Source of the DNA: Amoebophrya sp. A120
Taxonomy: Eukaryota > Sar > Dinophyceae > Syndiniales > Amoebophryaceae
Direction of reading: 5' to 3'
Assembly (NCBI GenBank): GCA_905178155.1
Contig: CAJINV010000003.1
Location: 3,251,319 to 3,315,318, forward strand
DNA: 64,000 bases
Shown: piece after piece, positions 33,540-44,116 of the stretch
Layout: each line of letters starts with the position of its first letter
How positions within the stretch are numbered: the stretch's first letter is position 1
Notes under the pieces: generated by a model
Database searches by the model: none
What the model was told of the DNA's origin: nothing
The model's input: only the letters and a program-made list of their open reading frames with translations
Translations under genes and position numbers: made by a program

Positions 33540-34302
33540 CGGCGCTATGCCATAGCCGTTGGCTTCTCAGGCATTCCCCAGCGGTAAGCCAGCCTAAAAG
33601 CCTCTCAGCCGAAAGAACTCAGAGGCTAAACTGACTCAGCGAGCCATAGAACTCAGAAGGAAAACTAAAAAGAACTCAGCGGGCCATAGCCGTTGGCTTC
33701 TCACGGTAAAGCTGAGCGCCAGAAACGCGAGAACGCAGCAGCAGAAAATCCGAAACGGAAAACGATCGAGCATTCGCATGCGTATCCTGATGCGAACCAA
33801 AGACATGCTCAAGATCGGTCCGTCTGTCCAAGCACATGTTCAAGATGTGGATCCGATCGGTCTTTCTGTCCAAGATCCAAATGTTCAAGCTCCGCCGTCG
33901 TGCTTTCCAAGATCCAAATCAAATGTTCAAGCTCCGCCGTCGTGCTTTCCAAGATCCAAATCAAACACATGTTCAAGCTCCGCCGTCGTGTTCAGAATGT
34001 GGACAGTCCTTTCGATGCGTCCAGTTCTGTCGTGGCGAAAATCGCCTTCAGCAAGTTGTTATTTGTTTGCTTTTTTCAAGTTAAGTTGATAATTGTTCGT
34101 TGAGTGTTGATATTTGTTGAAAGTTGCTATTTGTTTGAGAGTTTTTTCGACGCGAACACATGGGCACGGGCACGCTCAAAATTCAGCACGTTCGTTCGTT
34201 CGCTTTTTCCAGCGTGAAAGCTGAAGTTCATACTCGTCCAAGTATCCAAGGGCTGAAGTTGTTCCCAGCGTGAGCGTCCAAGTATCCAAGGGTTGCAGTG
34301 GT
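33540..34302. repeat. Direct repeats between hairpins and the 155-residue gene
   Basis: GCCATAGCCGTTGGCTTCTC occurs at ~33549 and ~33682. A ~42-base unit containing TTCAAGCTCCGCCGTCGTG and CCAAGATCCAAATCAA is repeated about two and a half times at 33883-33994. Open frames here follow the repeats. No gene is supported. Confidence 0.6.
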
Positions 34303-34913
34303 TTAGTCCAACACGATCGGGTCGGAAGGTGTGCCGGCAGCGGATTCATCCGCGTCGGAGAAGTCCGACAACACGATCACCTGGGGCGGGGGCTTCAACC
34401 TGTTTCGAAGAATTTGATGAATTGCGGTTGCAAGAATTTGAAGAAGCGAGCGTCCGAAGAATGCAAAACAAAAAGAAGCGAGTGTCTGAAGAATGCAAAA
34501 AGAAGCGAAGATGACATGCAAAAAAAAGAATGTAACTGTTACCGCTTCTGCTCGCGCCACTTTCGCGCTTCCTGCTCCTGCCGCTCCCGGAGCTGGTCCT
34601 GCTGGCTGCTGCTGCTCTCTGCTCCGCGCTTCCTGCTGCTGCTGCTGCCTCCGCTCGCGGCTGCTGCTGCTGCTGCTGCTTCCGCTCCTTCCGCCGGCTG
34701 CTGCTGCTTCCGCTCCAGACCCTCCTTCGGCTTCGCCTTCGGATCTTTTTCGAGAAAAACCTCCTCGGGATCCTCATACGGCTGGGACCGCTGAAGGCTG
34801 GCCCCCGTCCTCAATTCCTCGGCGGTCGCGCGGCGAGTCAGCTTCTCATTCGCCCGGTAGGTCGGCGTCGCTGGCGATGCCGGATCGCCCACTGCGGGCG
34901 GCTTCACAGACAT
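34303..34913 (-). CDS. Unrecognised 155-residue charged protein, two exons
   Basis: Exon 1 is 34913-34543 and exon 2 is 34399-34303. The 143-base intron is GT-AG (AGAAGCG|GTAACA ... GAAACAG|GTTGAAG), phase 2, giving an Arg codon. The N-terminal ~75 residues are polar, with YRANEKLTRRATAEELRTG and EEVFLEKDPKAKPKEG. An Ala run, a Ser run and a helical RERQEQEARKWREQ follow. The exon-2 tail is acidic (VLSDFSDADES). The protein is probably disordered with one charged helix. No family recognised. Confidence 0.5.
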
Positions 34914-35985
34914 GAGGTACAAGCGGAGTAGTACAAGTAGATTCGAGAGAAAGACAGTAGAAGTGCAAATGCGAGAAAAGGAAAGTAATGCGAGAAAGTT
35001 TAGTAGAAGCGCAGATGCGAGAAAAGGAAAGTAATGCGAGCAAGTTTGATACAAGTAGAAAGTAGATGCGAGAAGGTCGAAAGCACAAGCGTGCACTTAG
35101 TCGCAAAACCTGTTGAGTTCACTGTCGTAAAACTTTGTCGTAGTTGGTTCGAAAGCAGCGTAAACTTAGTTCATTAGATATCGAGACTCATACGCGCTCT
35201 TGCAACATGATCATCTTGAACCTGATCGGCAGAACCACTTCCACGATCTTATGAAGAACCAGCGCCACTGCACCAGAACCACAAACCACTTGTACAGATC
35301 GAGAGTAGACCGCGCTCTTGCACGATGATCATCTTGAGCCCGATGTTCAGAACCACTTGATCATATTGAGCCTGATCTTCAGAGCCACTTGTGCGACCTT
35401 ATGAAGAGCCATCATCTTGAGCCCGATGCTCAGAACCACGGGATCATCTTGAGCCTGATCTTCAGAACCACTTGTGCGACCTTATGAAGAACCAGCGTCG
35501 CTTCACCGGAAGCGCTTGTGCGATCTTAGCAGAACCACAAGTCGAGCCTAACCTGATCAGAAAGAAACTAGAGCCACTTGCGCGATCTTATCAAGAACCA
35601 CATGCGCGATCTTATCAAGAACCTGATGGGCAGAGCATGAACGAGGACCATCCTACGGAGCTGCTTGATCGAAAAACGCAACCGAGCTGCTTGATCGAAA
35701 TCGTGCTTGTCTGTTGTTGCGAGCTGCTGTTGCGGATTGCGCAGCAACTGCTATTTTTTTTTTTGACACTGTTAGTTCTCGAGACAATTGAGCTGCTGTT
35801 CTGCCGCGCAGACACAGTAATATTCATTTGCGAAGAAGGGTGTGCTGAACGAATCGCGCGAAGAAATTCATAATCATACGGCATCCATCAGAAGAACTGT
35901 CGTTTTGTCCATGAGGACGGAAGAGCTGTCGTCTTGTCCACAAGAAGCATTGCGGTGCTGCTCTGTTGCTCAGCGACATGCGAGC
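34914..35985. repeat. Degenerate GATCATCTTGAGCC-type tandem repeats
   Basis: Bases ~35200-35640 are decayed tandem copies built from GATCATCTTGAGCCTGAT, CTTCAGAACCACTTG and TGCGACCTTATGAAGA, with unit lengths drifting around 55-75 bases. Bases 34920-35080 hold GATGCGAGAA/GTAATGCGAG repeats. The open frame at 35472-35873 (+) runs through these repeats and is not called. Confidence 0.6.
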
Positions 35986-38290
35986 TCATAGGTTGAGCTC
36001 ATCAATGCGAGCAAACAAATCATCCTCCTCCTCGTCGTCGGACTCCTGAGCTGCGGCGCCCCCGGGACACCAGGAAACCTGGTCGAAACAGTGGAAGAGT
36101 CGCTGTTTTTTCTCCGGCACCAGTCGCGCGGAGTCCCCCTTCTTTTTGTTCGTCCTCTTCCACGACGGCGGCACGCGGCCCAACCGCTCCACTTGTCGCA
36201 GAACGGTATTCATCTCCTTCAGCACGTCCTTCTCGCTCTGATCCAGCGCCGCCCGCGCCTCTATCCGCCGCAAATCGCGAAAGATACGCCACAGATGACA
36301 ACAGAAGCAAAAAAGTGCGCCACTGGGGCAGACTGCTCTTTCGTCCTTCTTCCCGAGGCGGTACAGGTCCTTCTGCATATCCCGTTCGAGCTGGTTCAAG
36401 CAGAATGCTGAACCAGTGCCGAATTGTGCGTTTGCAGAGCTCAGGAGGCCCATCCCAAGCCGACAGTTGTTCGACATCGACCCCTGGAGTAAGCAAAAAT
36501 GAAAGGTCAAAATGCATGCGGAGAGTCAAAGTGCAACTATCAGAGCCGAGGCAGAATTCAACTATGAGAAGAGCACAACGCAGCTATCAAAGGCATGCGG
36601 AAGTCAAAAGTTCAGCATGAATAACTAACCAGAATACCTGCGTTTCCGGGCGGTTTCGCGTGTCTTTGCCGTTGTCTTTGCCGTTGTCTTTGCCGTTCCA
36701 GCGGCGCAACCCTTCCTTCAAGGCCCTTGCTTTGTGGCTCTTTTTGCACTTCTGTCCGAACCCGATCCCACCATTCCCCCCGCCGCCGCCACCACCACCA
36801 CCACCACCACCACCGCCGCCCGGGTCCTTGTCCTTCTTCCCTCTGTTTCCGCGTCGGCCCCAGTCGTTCCCGAAAGCGTGGCTCATGTAGCGCGTCTCGT
36901 CCCAGATCTTTTTGCCATCGCTCCCAATCAGGAGCCCATATCAAAAGTAAAAATGCCGGGGTCTGGAAACTTGTGACGCTTGGTGGCGTCTCATGATGAG
37001 GCTACAAATGCTCTCTCAGCATGACAAGTTTCTGAGCTCCTAGGTGTTGCCTATTCTGCATGACAAACTGCGCTTCTGCATCACAGAAAAATGTTGCCTA
37101 TTCTGCACGACAGACATGAATTCTTCCAGACCCGGACATTGTTACGCTTGATAGCCCGGTGCCTGGATCAATTCGCGGGCCGCTGCTGCTGGAGCTACTG
37201 GAGGACCCGGCGCCATTGCTGGAAGAAGAAAACGCCCCCGCTCGCACCTGCGACTCCGCCCGCGCTGCGTACAGCTTTTCGAACTTCTCGAGCTCCTCCG
37301 CGACCGTCGTGTTCTGGGCGTTTGTCAAGCACCGCGCGATCAATCCACCACCTGCGTGGGACAAGCGGTCCTGGAACTTCCACTCGTCAAAATTTCTATG
37401 CTTCGCGTCCTCGTCCTCTCCCTGTCCTTCGTCCTTGCCCTGTCCTTTGGGACGTCTCTCCTTCGGGAACGCGCTCCGCATGATTTCTTCCCATCCGCAG
37501 GTAACTTGCACTAGCCGCGCGCTCTCGACCAACAACACGACCTGCAGGTACGGCATCGGGTAGACATAGGGGAGACATGCGGCGTACTTCATTGTGTCCT
37601 TCTCGGGATTCATTGCGTCCTTCTCGGGATGGTATCCGCGTGCCTCCAAAAATTTGCGGAAGGGCTGCAGTTCGTGCGATTCCGCGAAGATGTAATCAAG
37701 CGCCAGCGGCAAAAACGGATCAAGTAGCTTCTTGTACTGATTCTCCACCTTCGGGTCTGCATCGTCCAGATACATCAGCGCCCCCAAGACCGCACAGAGC
37801 TTGCCGGCTGTCTCTCCTCTTTCCTCGCAAACGCGGTCAAGGGCCGCGTGGAAGCGGTCGTCCCACAAGCCTCCGAGCTCATGCACCTGGTGGTTTATTT
37901 TTGTAAAAAAAAGTTGTCGCATTTTGGAAAAAATGAAAACAATGAGGTCGCTTATTGCTGCAAAATGGGGGAAAAAGCGCAAGGCTATACCTCTAATTTC
38001 CGCTTTGTGTCATTTGCGCCAGAAAACAACCCGCGCTGCTCCAGCTCCAGAATCCACGCAGGGGTCGCGTCCCGGTTGACCTCCTGCATGTATTGCAGGA
38101 CCTGCTGGAGGTTTTCCCATGTCCAGTTCTGCAAGTCGGCCGTCGACAGCTTCGCTGTCTTCTTTGCTTTCTGGGCGGAGGCGCCGGCCGCGTTTCGGGA
38201 GCTGCTGGCACTCGAGGAGGTAGTCGCCTTCCGGGAGCTGCTAGCACTCGGGGAAATAGTCGCCGAAGACGACTGCTGGCTCTTCGACAT
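35986..38290 (-). CDS. Unrecognised 608-residue protein, four exons with an introner
   Basis: Exons are 38290-37991, 37886-37154, 36933-36638 and 36483-35986. Introns 1 (104 bases) and 3 (154 bases) are GT-AG. Intron 2 is a TIR element removed with one target-site duplication. The frame stays open from ATG to the TAG near 35986 and the joined s equence ACCGGGC|TCCTGATTGGG reads DPGTGLLIGSDGKKIWDE. Exon 1 has a Ser-rich N-terminus, then a helical domain. Exon 2 is the globular core (LGALMYLDDADPKVENQYKK, then YVYPMPYLQVVLLVESARLV), ending in a Ser/Gly linker. Exon 3 has a Gly run from a GGT repeat. Exon 4 has Cys-rich FCFCCHLW, a helix LDQSEKDVLKEMNTVLRQVE and an acidic end (LFARIDELNL). I recognise no family. 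Confidence 0.65.
36939..37153. mobile_element. Introner-like element, 215 bp, ~30-bp TIRs, 5-bp TSD
   Basis: The left end on + is TATCAAAAGTAAAAATGCC then GGGGTCTGGAA. The right end on the other strand is TATCAAGCGTAACAATGTC then CGGGTCTGGAA: 25 of 30 positions match. The flanking duplications are GCCCA (36934-36938) and GCCCG (37154-37158). Inside are GCATGACAA and GCATCACA motifs and a repeated TGTTGCCTATTCTGCA. Removing element plus one TSD restores one continuous frame in the host gene. The boundary has no GT-AG pair that would do the same. Confidence 0.85.
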
Positions 38291-39656
38291 GGTCGCAAGT
38301 AGATAAAGGAAGTAAAGCGAAGGATGAAATGTAATCAAAGCCAAAGGAAGGAAAGCGAAGTATGAATGTAAGTTTAAAGTAAGTATCAACGAAAGAAATC
38401 AAAGAAAGTAAAGCGAAGTATGAAAGTCTTTCTAGTTCTACTCTACTCTACGGTCTTAACTTATAGCGTTCTACTTTCTAGGTCGCTGTGGTAAAGATCA
38501 CAAGATGATCCCTGAACATCCCTGAACCTGCGAACTGATCATGAAGGAACCTGGAACCTGCGGACTGATCATGTAGGATCCTGGAACCTGCAAACTGATC
38601 TTCCTGATTGCCCCAACGCTGTACCACCGGGGGCGCGCTGTGGTAAAATGCAGCCGGCGACTGCACGCGACGCTCGTCTGATTCATGAAGGAACCTGCGA
38701 ACTGATCTTCATGAAGGGCCAAGGATCTCTCGATCTTCCTGTGGTCGCCTAGCTCTTCCATGTGCCTAGATCTTCAAAGTGAAAAAGAAAGTGATCCCCT
38801 TGCTCCGTGGCGATCCTTCAAGTTTTGAGGATCATGGTCCTCTCGCTCAGTGGTATGAAGATCCCATGATCCTGCGATCGTGCACATCTGTTGAGCTAGC
38901 TGATAAGATCCAGCGATCGTGAACATCTGTTGAGCTAAGTGATCTGAACATCTGTTGAGCTAGCTGATCTGCGTCGGAACCTGTGAACTTGCAGAACAAA
39001 GCGCTTGGCGCGTCAGGATGCAGAACCGAAAGGGTTGCAGGAAACTGCGCGAAGGGTATTAATAATATGCACCGCTGTGCCACAGCTACACTATGGACGC
39101 CACTGCTCATCTACTAACACAAAAAGCCTCTGCTTCTCATTGTCTCGATGCTCACATCAGAGAGTGCCTGTCCATCATTCATTCAGTCCTTTTCTCATTC
39201 GTTTCTTCTCGCGCGCTTTTCTCATGCGTGTGTGCTGCGCCCGCCCACACCAGTACCGCTGCCGTTCCCGTCTCCCTGCGGCCGCGGGCTGCGAGTCGTC
39301 GCTGGTTTTTTTTTGGTAAATAGATTGAGAAGATCACCATGCACAAAGACAAAGAGAAAGCAGCGTGAGCATCATTTTCATAAAACGCGGAAACACAAAC
39401 AACGGATAACAAAAAATGTATAACCTGTCCAGCGCGTTGCGCACCGCTGCACTAGCTTCTTCTTCGCCGTGTTGCTGGCTTCTCAACACCTCGTGGAGAT
39501 GAGTCGTTCCCAAGCTGTCACTTCGAAGGGCTTGCTCATCATGTTGCTGGCTTCATGTAATTACCGCGCCGCTTGCATTCGCATGCGCCCCGCTCGCAGG
39601 CGGCAGAGTGTTGTTATACGCGGCCAATACAATCAACTTACGCGGCCGCTAATTTA
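38291..39656. repeat. Repeat-rich intergenic region upstream of the 608-residue gene
   Basis: Bases 38500-38720 hold repeats of GGAACCTGCGAACTGATC. Bases 38860-38970 hold repeats of GAACATCTGTTGAGCTA with ATCCTGCGATCGTG-type phrases. Bases 39030-39420 include several open frames on both strands without protein-like features. No gene is supported. Confidence 0.55.
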
Positions 39657-40890
39657 ACAAGTGCTCAAGCTGTAAAATTATGGAATTAATGAGGAAGAAT
39701 TTTGAATCCGATCCAAATAATATTCGAAAATCAGATGAATTGAAATCCGAAAGAAATTTTTGTTGTTGGAAATTCATGAAAAGAATTTGATTTGGATTCT
39801 CATTTTCGAAGAGGAGGATGTCAACATTTCCGATCTAGAGGTGAATCAAGAAGAATAATATTTTCGATATCTAGAATTTTTTGGATTTTCATATCGAATC
39901 TCCGATATAAAATGATTCTGAATATTCCAGAGAGATTGGAAAGAATATATTTTTTTTTTCTATCTTGCAATTTTTTGTCGAGGAGGAGGATGATGATGAT
40001 CAATATTGTTAAATAAATCTATGACATATCTATAAATATCGAGGGATGGGCTATAAATTTGATGTGTTTATTTTTTTTTTATCAAATTGATATCATCAAA
40101 GAAGAAAGAAATAATTTTCAGAATCAGAATAGAAATAAATGAATCTTTTTCTGATTTTTTTTCGAATATCAATGAAGAAATACCAAATATCAATTCAAAA
40201 TGACAAATTGAATCATTCCCAGATATGAAAAGAAAGAAAGAAAATAAGAATCTCATCATGAATTTTTTTTTTGAAAATATTCATAATCCGACATCAATCC
40301 AGATCCTGGAACAGAATCAATTGATTCGAAAAGAATTTTTCCAAAATTCCGAATCCTATCCAAACTCCAATTTTCTTAATTTTCATTCTCCATTCAAATT
40401 CTTGAGATATATTTCCAAGAGATATCGAAAATTATCCTAATTTTAATTTTTGAAATTTGCAAAGATAATATAAAATTCAAAATTATCGAAGATGATTGGA
40501 TGAAATCGATAGATAATACAGATTCTCTTGATTTCATAGAGATGGAATTTCAATTTGATAAATATCAATCCGATTATATTATTATTATCGAAATCACAAT
40601 CAAGAAGAAGAACGATGCCAACAAACAAACAAACAAAACAAACAAGAAGAACGATCATTGAACACAAACATCACATGTACAAGAGACCCATTGGATCTCA
40701 ATGCATTTTCAATCCGATTATATCCGAATCCCCCAAACATTGACCAATTCCCATTTCAGAATTGATAAAGACGATATTTCATCGAGACAAAGAGAAATTG
40801 ATCAGTGGCTTATCCAATTTTATCATCATCATTGATTCTCTTGTCAAGACCTTCATCGAGAATTGAATGAATTGGTCTAGAGCCAGCTCA
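39657..40890. other. Strongly AT-rich island with fragmentary open frames
   Basis: About 1.2 kb changes sharply to AT-rich sequence dominated by GAAT/ATTC, GAT and poly-A/T words, unlike everything around it. Frames stay open longer than expected for such composition, for example 40225-40440 (+), a + frame from about 40450 to 40658 and 39821-40003 (-). Translations are Asn/Ile/Lys/Phe-rich. Possible sources are organelle-derived DNA, a decayed element from an AT-rich genome, or simple-sequence drift. I cannot name a gene in it. Confidence 0.5.
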
Positions 40891-41093
40891 TGACTGCATT
40901 TTTTCCACGGATGTAGTTTGCTCATCCATTATAGTAGTAAGTTAAAGTTTTTCACTCGATCGTAGTTTCAATATTATGAAGTAGGATTCTGGCCGTCGTT
41001 GTTGGTTTTCCTTTCGTGTCTCTTTCAGTCGTTTGTCGTCACAGATTGATACCCATGTGTTCAACAAAGTTGTTGCCGTGCAACCGTAAAATT

Positions 41094-44000
41094 TCACTCG
41101 TCGTCCTCGCCCGCGCCTTCTCCTTCTGAAGCGGGGTAGACGGGCCCGGTTTGGAACCACGGCACGATTTCATCTTCTTCCAACCAGCGCTCCTGGATTT
41201 TGTACCCGAGGTCGTATCCTATGTAAAATCGTCCCCACCCCATAGTTGTCATGCTAAACAAAATGCGACACACTTTGCCCCCCCATTGTACCATGGCCGC
41301 AGATGGCTTGACACGCAGGGCGGGTGGGTCAGGCGGACACCTAAGTGCCATCACCATCATCTCCCGGCCACTATATCCAACCTCATTCGCAATCACCTTA
41401 CTTTTGTCATGCTAAACAGAAGTGCGACACACTTACACTTTGCCTCCCGTGTGCAAACGGCCCCATAGTTGTCATGCTAAATTTTTTTTCAGGCTCCCGC
41501 ACCCCCTCGGGCTAGTAGGTGCGTGTTCTCGAAATCATACAACGTGTCCCCAGACAACACGGATCAGAGGCGGTTTTCCGATTTTGCATGCAAAACAGTG
41601 CTCGTTATCGAAAAACCAGAGCGCACACACAAACTACCTTCGGATCGGCTGAAGAAACTAGAGCTAGGAGGGGAGCGGGCCTCCGAAACAAATGAATATC
41701 TATCTTCTTTTTGCTCAGGCGACGGTGAAAATACAGTTGCAAAAATTTCGCACGTCAAGATCCACATGGCAACGAATCACCAGCGAATAATGCACTAGCA
41801 GCAAGAAATACCACCACTTAAAGCTCATCATGAAACAAGGAGTACGAAAACCAAAACGTGGCGGACAAATAAAAAGACTATGCGACTCCGACCGGGCAGG
41901 TCGCCTCATACAAACAATAAAATACGCATAAGCCTCGATCCCGGCCTAAGTAACCACGCGCAAGCACACTTCACCATGGCCGCAGATCGCTTGACGCGCC
42001 GGGCGGGTGGGTCAGGCGGACACCAAAGTCCCATCACCATCATCTCCCGGCCACTATATCCAACCTCATTCGCAATCACCTTACTTTTGCCCCATAGGTG
42101 TCATGCAGATTAGCAAGTACCGGAGCATTATTTGTGATGCTAAAACAACCGCGCCGACATTGCCATTGTCCATTATCGCTGGGGAAGCAAGCCTCCCCAG
42201 GCGCTGGAGCATTATTTGTGATGCGCATCTCCCAGAGAGGCACTTCCAATCGTGTTTTGGAACTTGTAATGCTGTAAACAGGATGAGGAGATGGAGTTGT
42301 TATGCGGACTCCCTTGCTAAACTGCACTACACTACAGCCTGAAACTTGTCATGTGTGACGGGCAAAACTTCTAGGTTTGTGTTGCAAAATCTCCATCTTG
42401 ACTCTGGGGTGGGGACGTTTTTGCTCATGATAGGTCGTGATGGATCCTTTCGAAGTTGATGTGGCTGCAACTGGTGGATAACGGGTCCATCTCGTAGTAT
42501 TTGTAGCTGCAATGATTCAGCGCACTCCGCAACTGGTTTTGAATTTTTTTCGTAGACAGAGGGAAACAAAGGTGGGACGACAAGAGAAACTGAAGAAAAC
42601 GTCGCCATTTGTAGTTTAAGCATGATATTAATGTCGCTCAAGATCTAGGCGGCTGCGTCCGTCCACATCATCATACCAACTTCCCATCAAGTCTAAAATG
42701 ACCCAAATTGTTGCAGTACCCATGGCAAATGATGCCCCTGTGCGCCATCGGGACGCACACCGGAATGACAACGGTCCGCCCAGTCGTATGGCGTTCTCAA
42801 ATGTTACATTCTCAACTGTTACATGATTTGTCATGCAAAATTGCAATCAGAATCGACACAATCAAGCTGCTTCGCATTACAAACTCTCGAAGAGCCCAAC
42901 AGGCTGAGAATCTGTGCGAAATCTGTCATGCAAGACGCGCAAGGTCCCCTCTTTCATTGTTGCCATTCTTGCATCACAAATCCATGTAACAGTTGAGGAT
43001 GTAACAGTTGAGAACGCCATAAGTCGGGTTCGTTCTGGATCAATGTCCATCGGTATTTGCGCACCAGGTTGCGCAGCCGATGGTTGAAGTAGGGAATGGC
43101 ATACGAGTGAAGTCGAAAGCAATCCGGCTTGGAGTGATACCTCACAGAGATTTAATACCGCCGAAAGGACATACGTGTTTGCCAGGGCAGGGTAAGGCTA
43201 CGTAGTACTTGGGTGTTGAACAAGTTTAGGTTGATTTCGGAAGATGTCAACACCAAGACCACGAGGAGTTGGCTTGTGATTTTGTCGTGATAGCGGAAAC
43301 TACAAAAACATCAAAAGCGTCACGCAGCAGCACCTTACCTTTCCTGCCTCCGGATAACCTGGTTATCAGGACAGAGCGCGACCTCTGAGATGAACATGCA
43401 CCCCGACCAGACGAGGAGAACCATTGTCAAGTGCAGCGCGGGGTACATTTGCGGATTCAGCAAGCTGGATTTTTTGTGCAGCTTGTGCGCATCAGTGATC
43501 AGAAAATTTGTGATCGTCGAATGTGCGCTCCTTTCGCGCTCTTCTTATCTTTACGAAACAAAGAAACGCGTCCGCGTGGGCGCTGGCGGGAAATAAAAAA
43601 ACATAAAAAACAACTATGATGCTATACAAGAATTTGTAGTTGTTCGTGAAACCCCAATCGATGATGAACGGATCCGTGTAAAAACCCTTCCAGAAGAATT
43701 GCTGGCACTCCTTCAACCGCATTGAATACATCGACCATGCTGTAGTGTGTTTTGTGATTCACTAAAACATGCGCAGTGTTGCGAGAGAGATACTACAGAT
43801 AGTAGATCACCACATAGTTAAGGTTAACATTGTACTTCTACTACAAGCGATGGAACCAGAGAAAGAATCGCGAAATAACAGCAATACGCCCCTTCGAGTT
43901 TTTTCCGTCCTTCAGGTAGTACTTGTAACCCGTCACGTGGTAGCCCTTCAAATCGTGGTCGTCGGGGAGCAAATCCGCGTATATGTGCCCTTCCATCATA

Positions 44001-44116
44001 CTCCCACCGGGCATCATGGCCTTGCTACCCAGTGCCGGCGCCGATCGCCGGAATAGTAGCGGACCAACGCTGGAAGTCGACGGCATGGCCGTTCGACTGG
44101 TGATCGTGCGCAACAT
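41094..44116 (-). CDS. Membrane protein of unknown family, seven exons, two introners
   Basis: Exons are 44116-43888, 43739-43628, 43530-43339, 43140-43022, 42781-42720, 42589-42433 and 41209-41094. All phases agree, giving one 328-residue frame. Four introns are GT-AG (one donor is consensus AAAG|GTAAGG). Two are TIR elements cut out at 5-bp duplications. The N-terminus is Arg/Ser/Thr-rich without acidic residues (LRTITSRTAMPSTSSVGPLL), like a mitochondrial targeting sequence. One hydrophobic span is clear (YPALHLTMVLLVWSGCMFI). Other segments include GFYTDPFIIDWGF, FNHRLRNLVRKYRWTLIQNE and an acidic C-terminus. The layout suggests a mitochondrial inner-membrane subunit (inference only). Donor and acceptor choice is least certain for exons 2, 3, 5 and 6. 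Start ATG at 44116 follows other in-frame codons, so the N-terminus could be longer. Confidence 0.6.
41215..42432. mobile_element. Large nested introner-like element, 1,218 bp, 5-bp TSD (GGTCG)
   Basis: Duplications GGTCG lie at 41210-41214 and 42433-42437. The outer ends are inverted: TATCCTATGTAAAATCG then TCCCCACCCCA on the left, and on the other strand TATCATGAGCAAAAACG then TCCCCACCCCA on the right. Removing element plus one TSD joins ATCCATCACGACC to TCGGGTACAAA in frame. Inside are two 117-bp direct copies and several TTGTCATGC/TTTGTGATGC motifs, so smaller related elements have probably inserted into it. Short open frames inside are not called as genes. Confidence 0.75.
41290..42089. 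repeat. Two 117-bp direct repeat copies inside the large introner
   Basis: The copies are 41290-41406 and 41973-42089. Both run ACCATGGCCGCAGAT through GGGCGGGTGGGTCAGGCGG, CACCATCATCTCCCGG, CCACTATATCCAACCTC to CACCTTACTTTTG, with the same length and only a few substitutions. They look like duplicate insertions, or one insertion duplicated, within the host element. Confidence 0.85.
42787..43021. mobile_element. Introner-like element, 235 bp, ~50-bp TIRs, 5-bp TSD (AGTCG)
   Basis: Target duplications AGTCG lie at 42782-42786 and 43022-43026. The arms match almost perfectly over ~50 bases: TATGGCGTTCTCAA, TGTTACAT, TCTCAACTGTTACATG and ATTTGTCATGC on the left, and TATGGCGTTCTCAA, CTGTTACATCCTC, AACTGTTACATGG and ATTTGTGATGC on the other strand at the right. 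Within each arm, CTCAA.TGTTACAT is itself repeated. It interrupts the 328-residue gene and is removed cleanly at the TSD in the model that keeps the frame open. Confidence 0.9.

Noticed and set aside
36612-36944. Frame with a poly-Trp run over the GGT repeat
   Set aside because: The frame joined by the introner model reads the same repeat as Gly and continues in phase into exon 4; poly-Trp is improbable.
39657-40890. Naming a plastid or mitochondrial gene in the AT-rich island
   Set aside because: No organelle protein, rRNA or tRNA was recognisable by eye; composition alone is not enough.
42628-42846. Open frame with a TM-like segment (FAMGTATIWVILDLMG)
   Set aside because: It requires reading into the introner arm and is out of phase with the TSD-excision model that gives one complete 328-codon frame. 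Kept as an alternative, not called.
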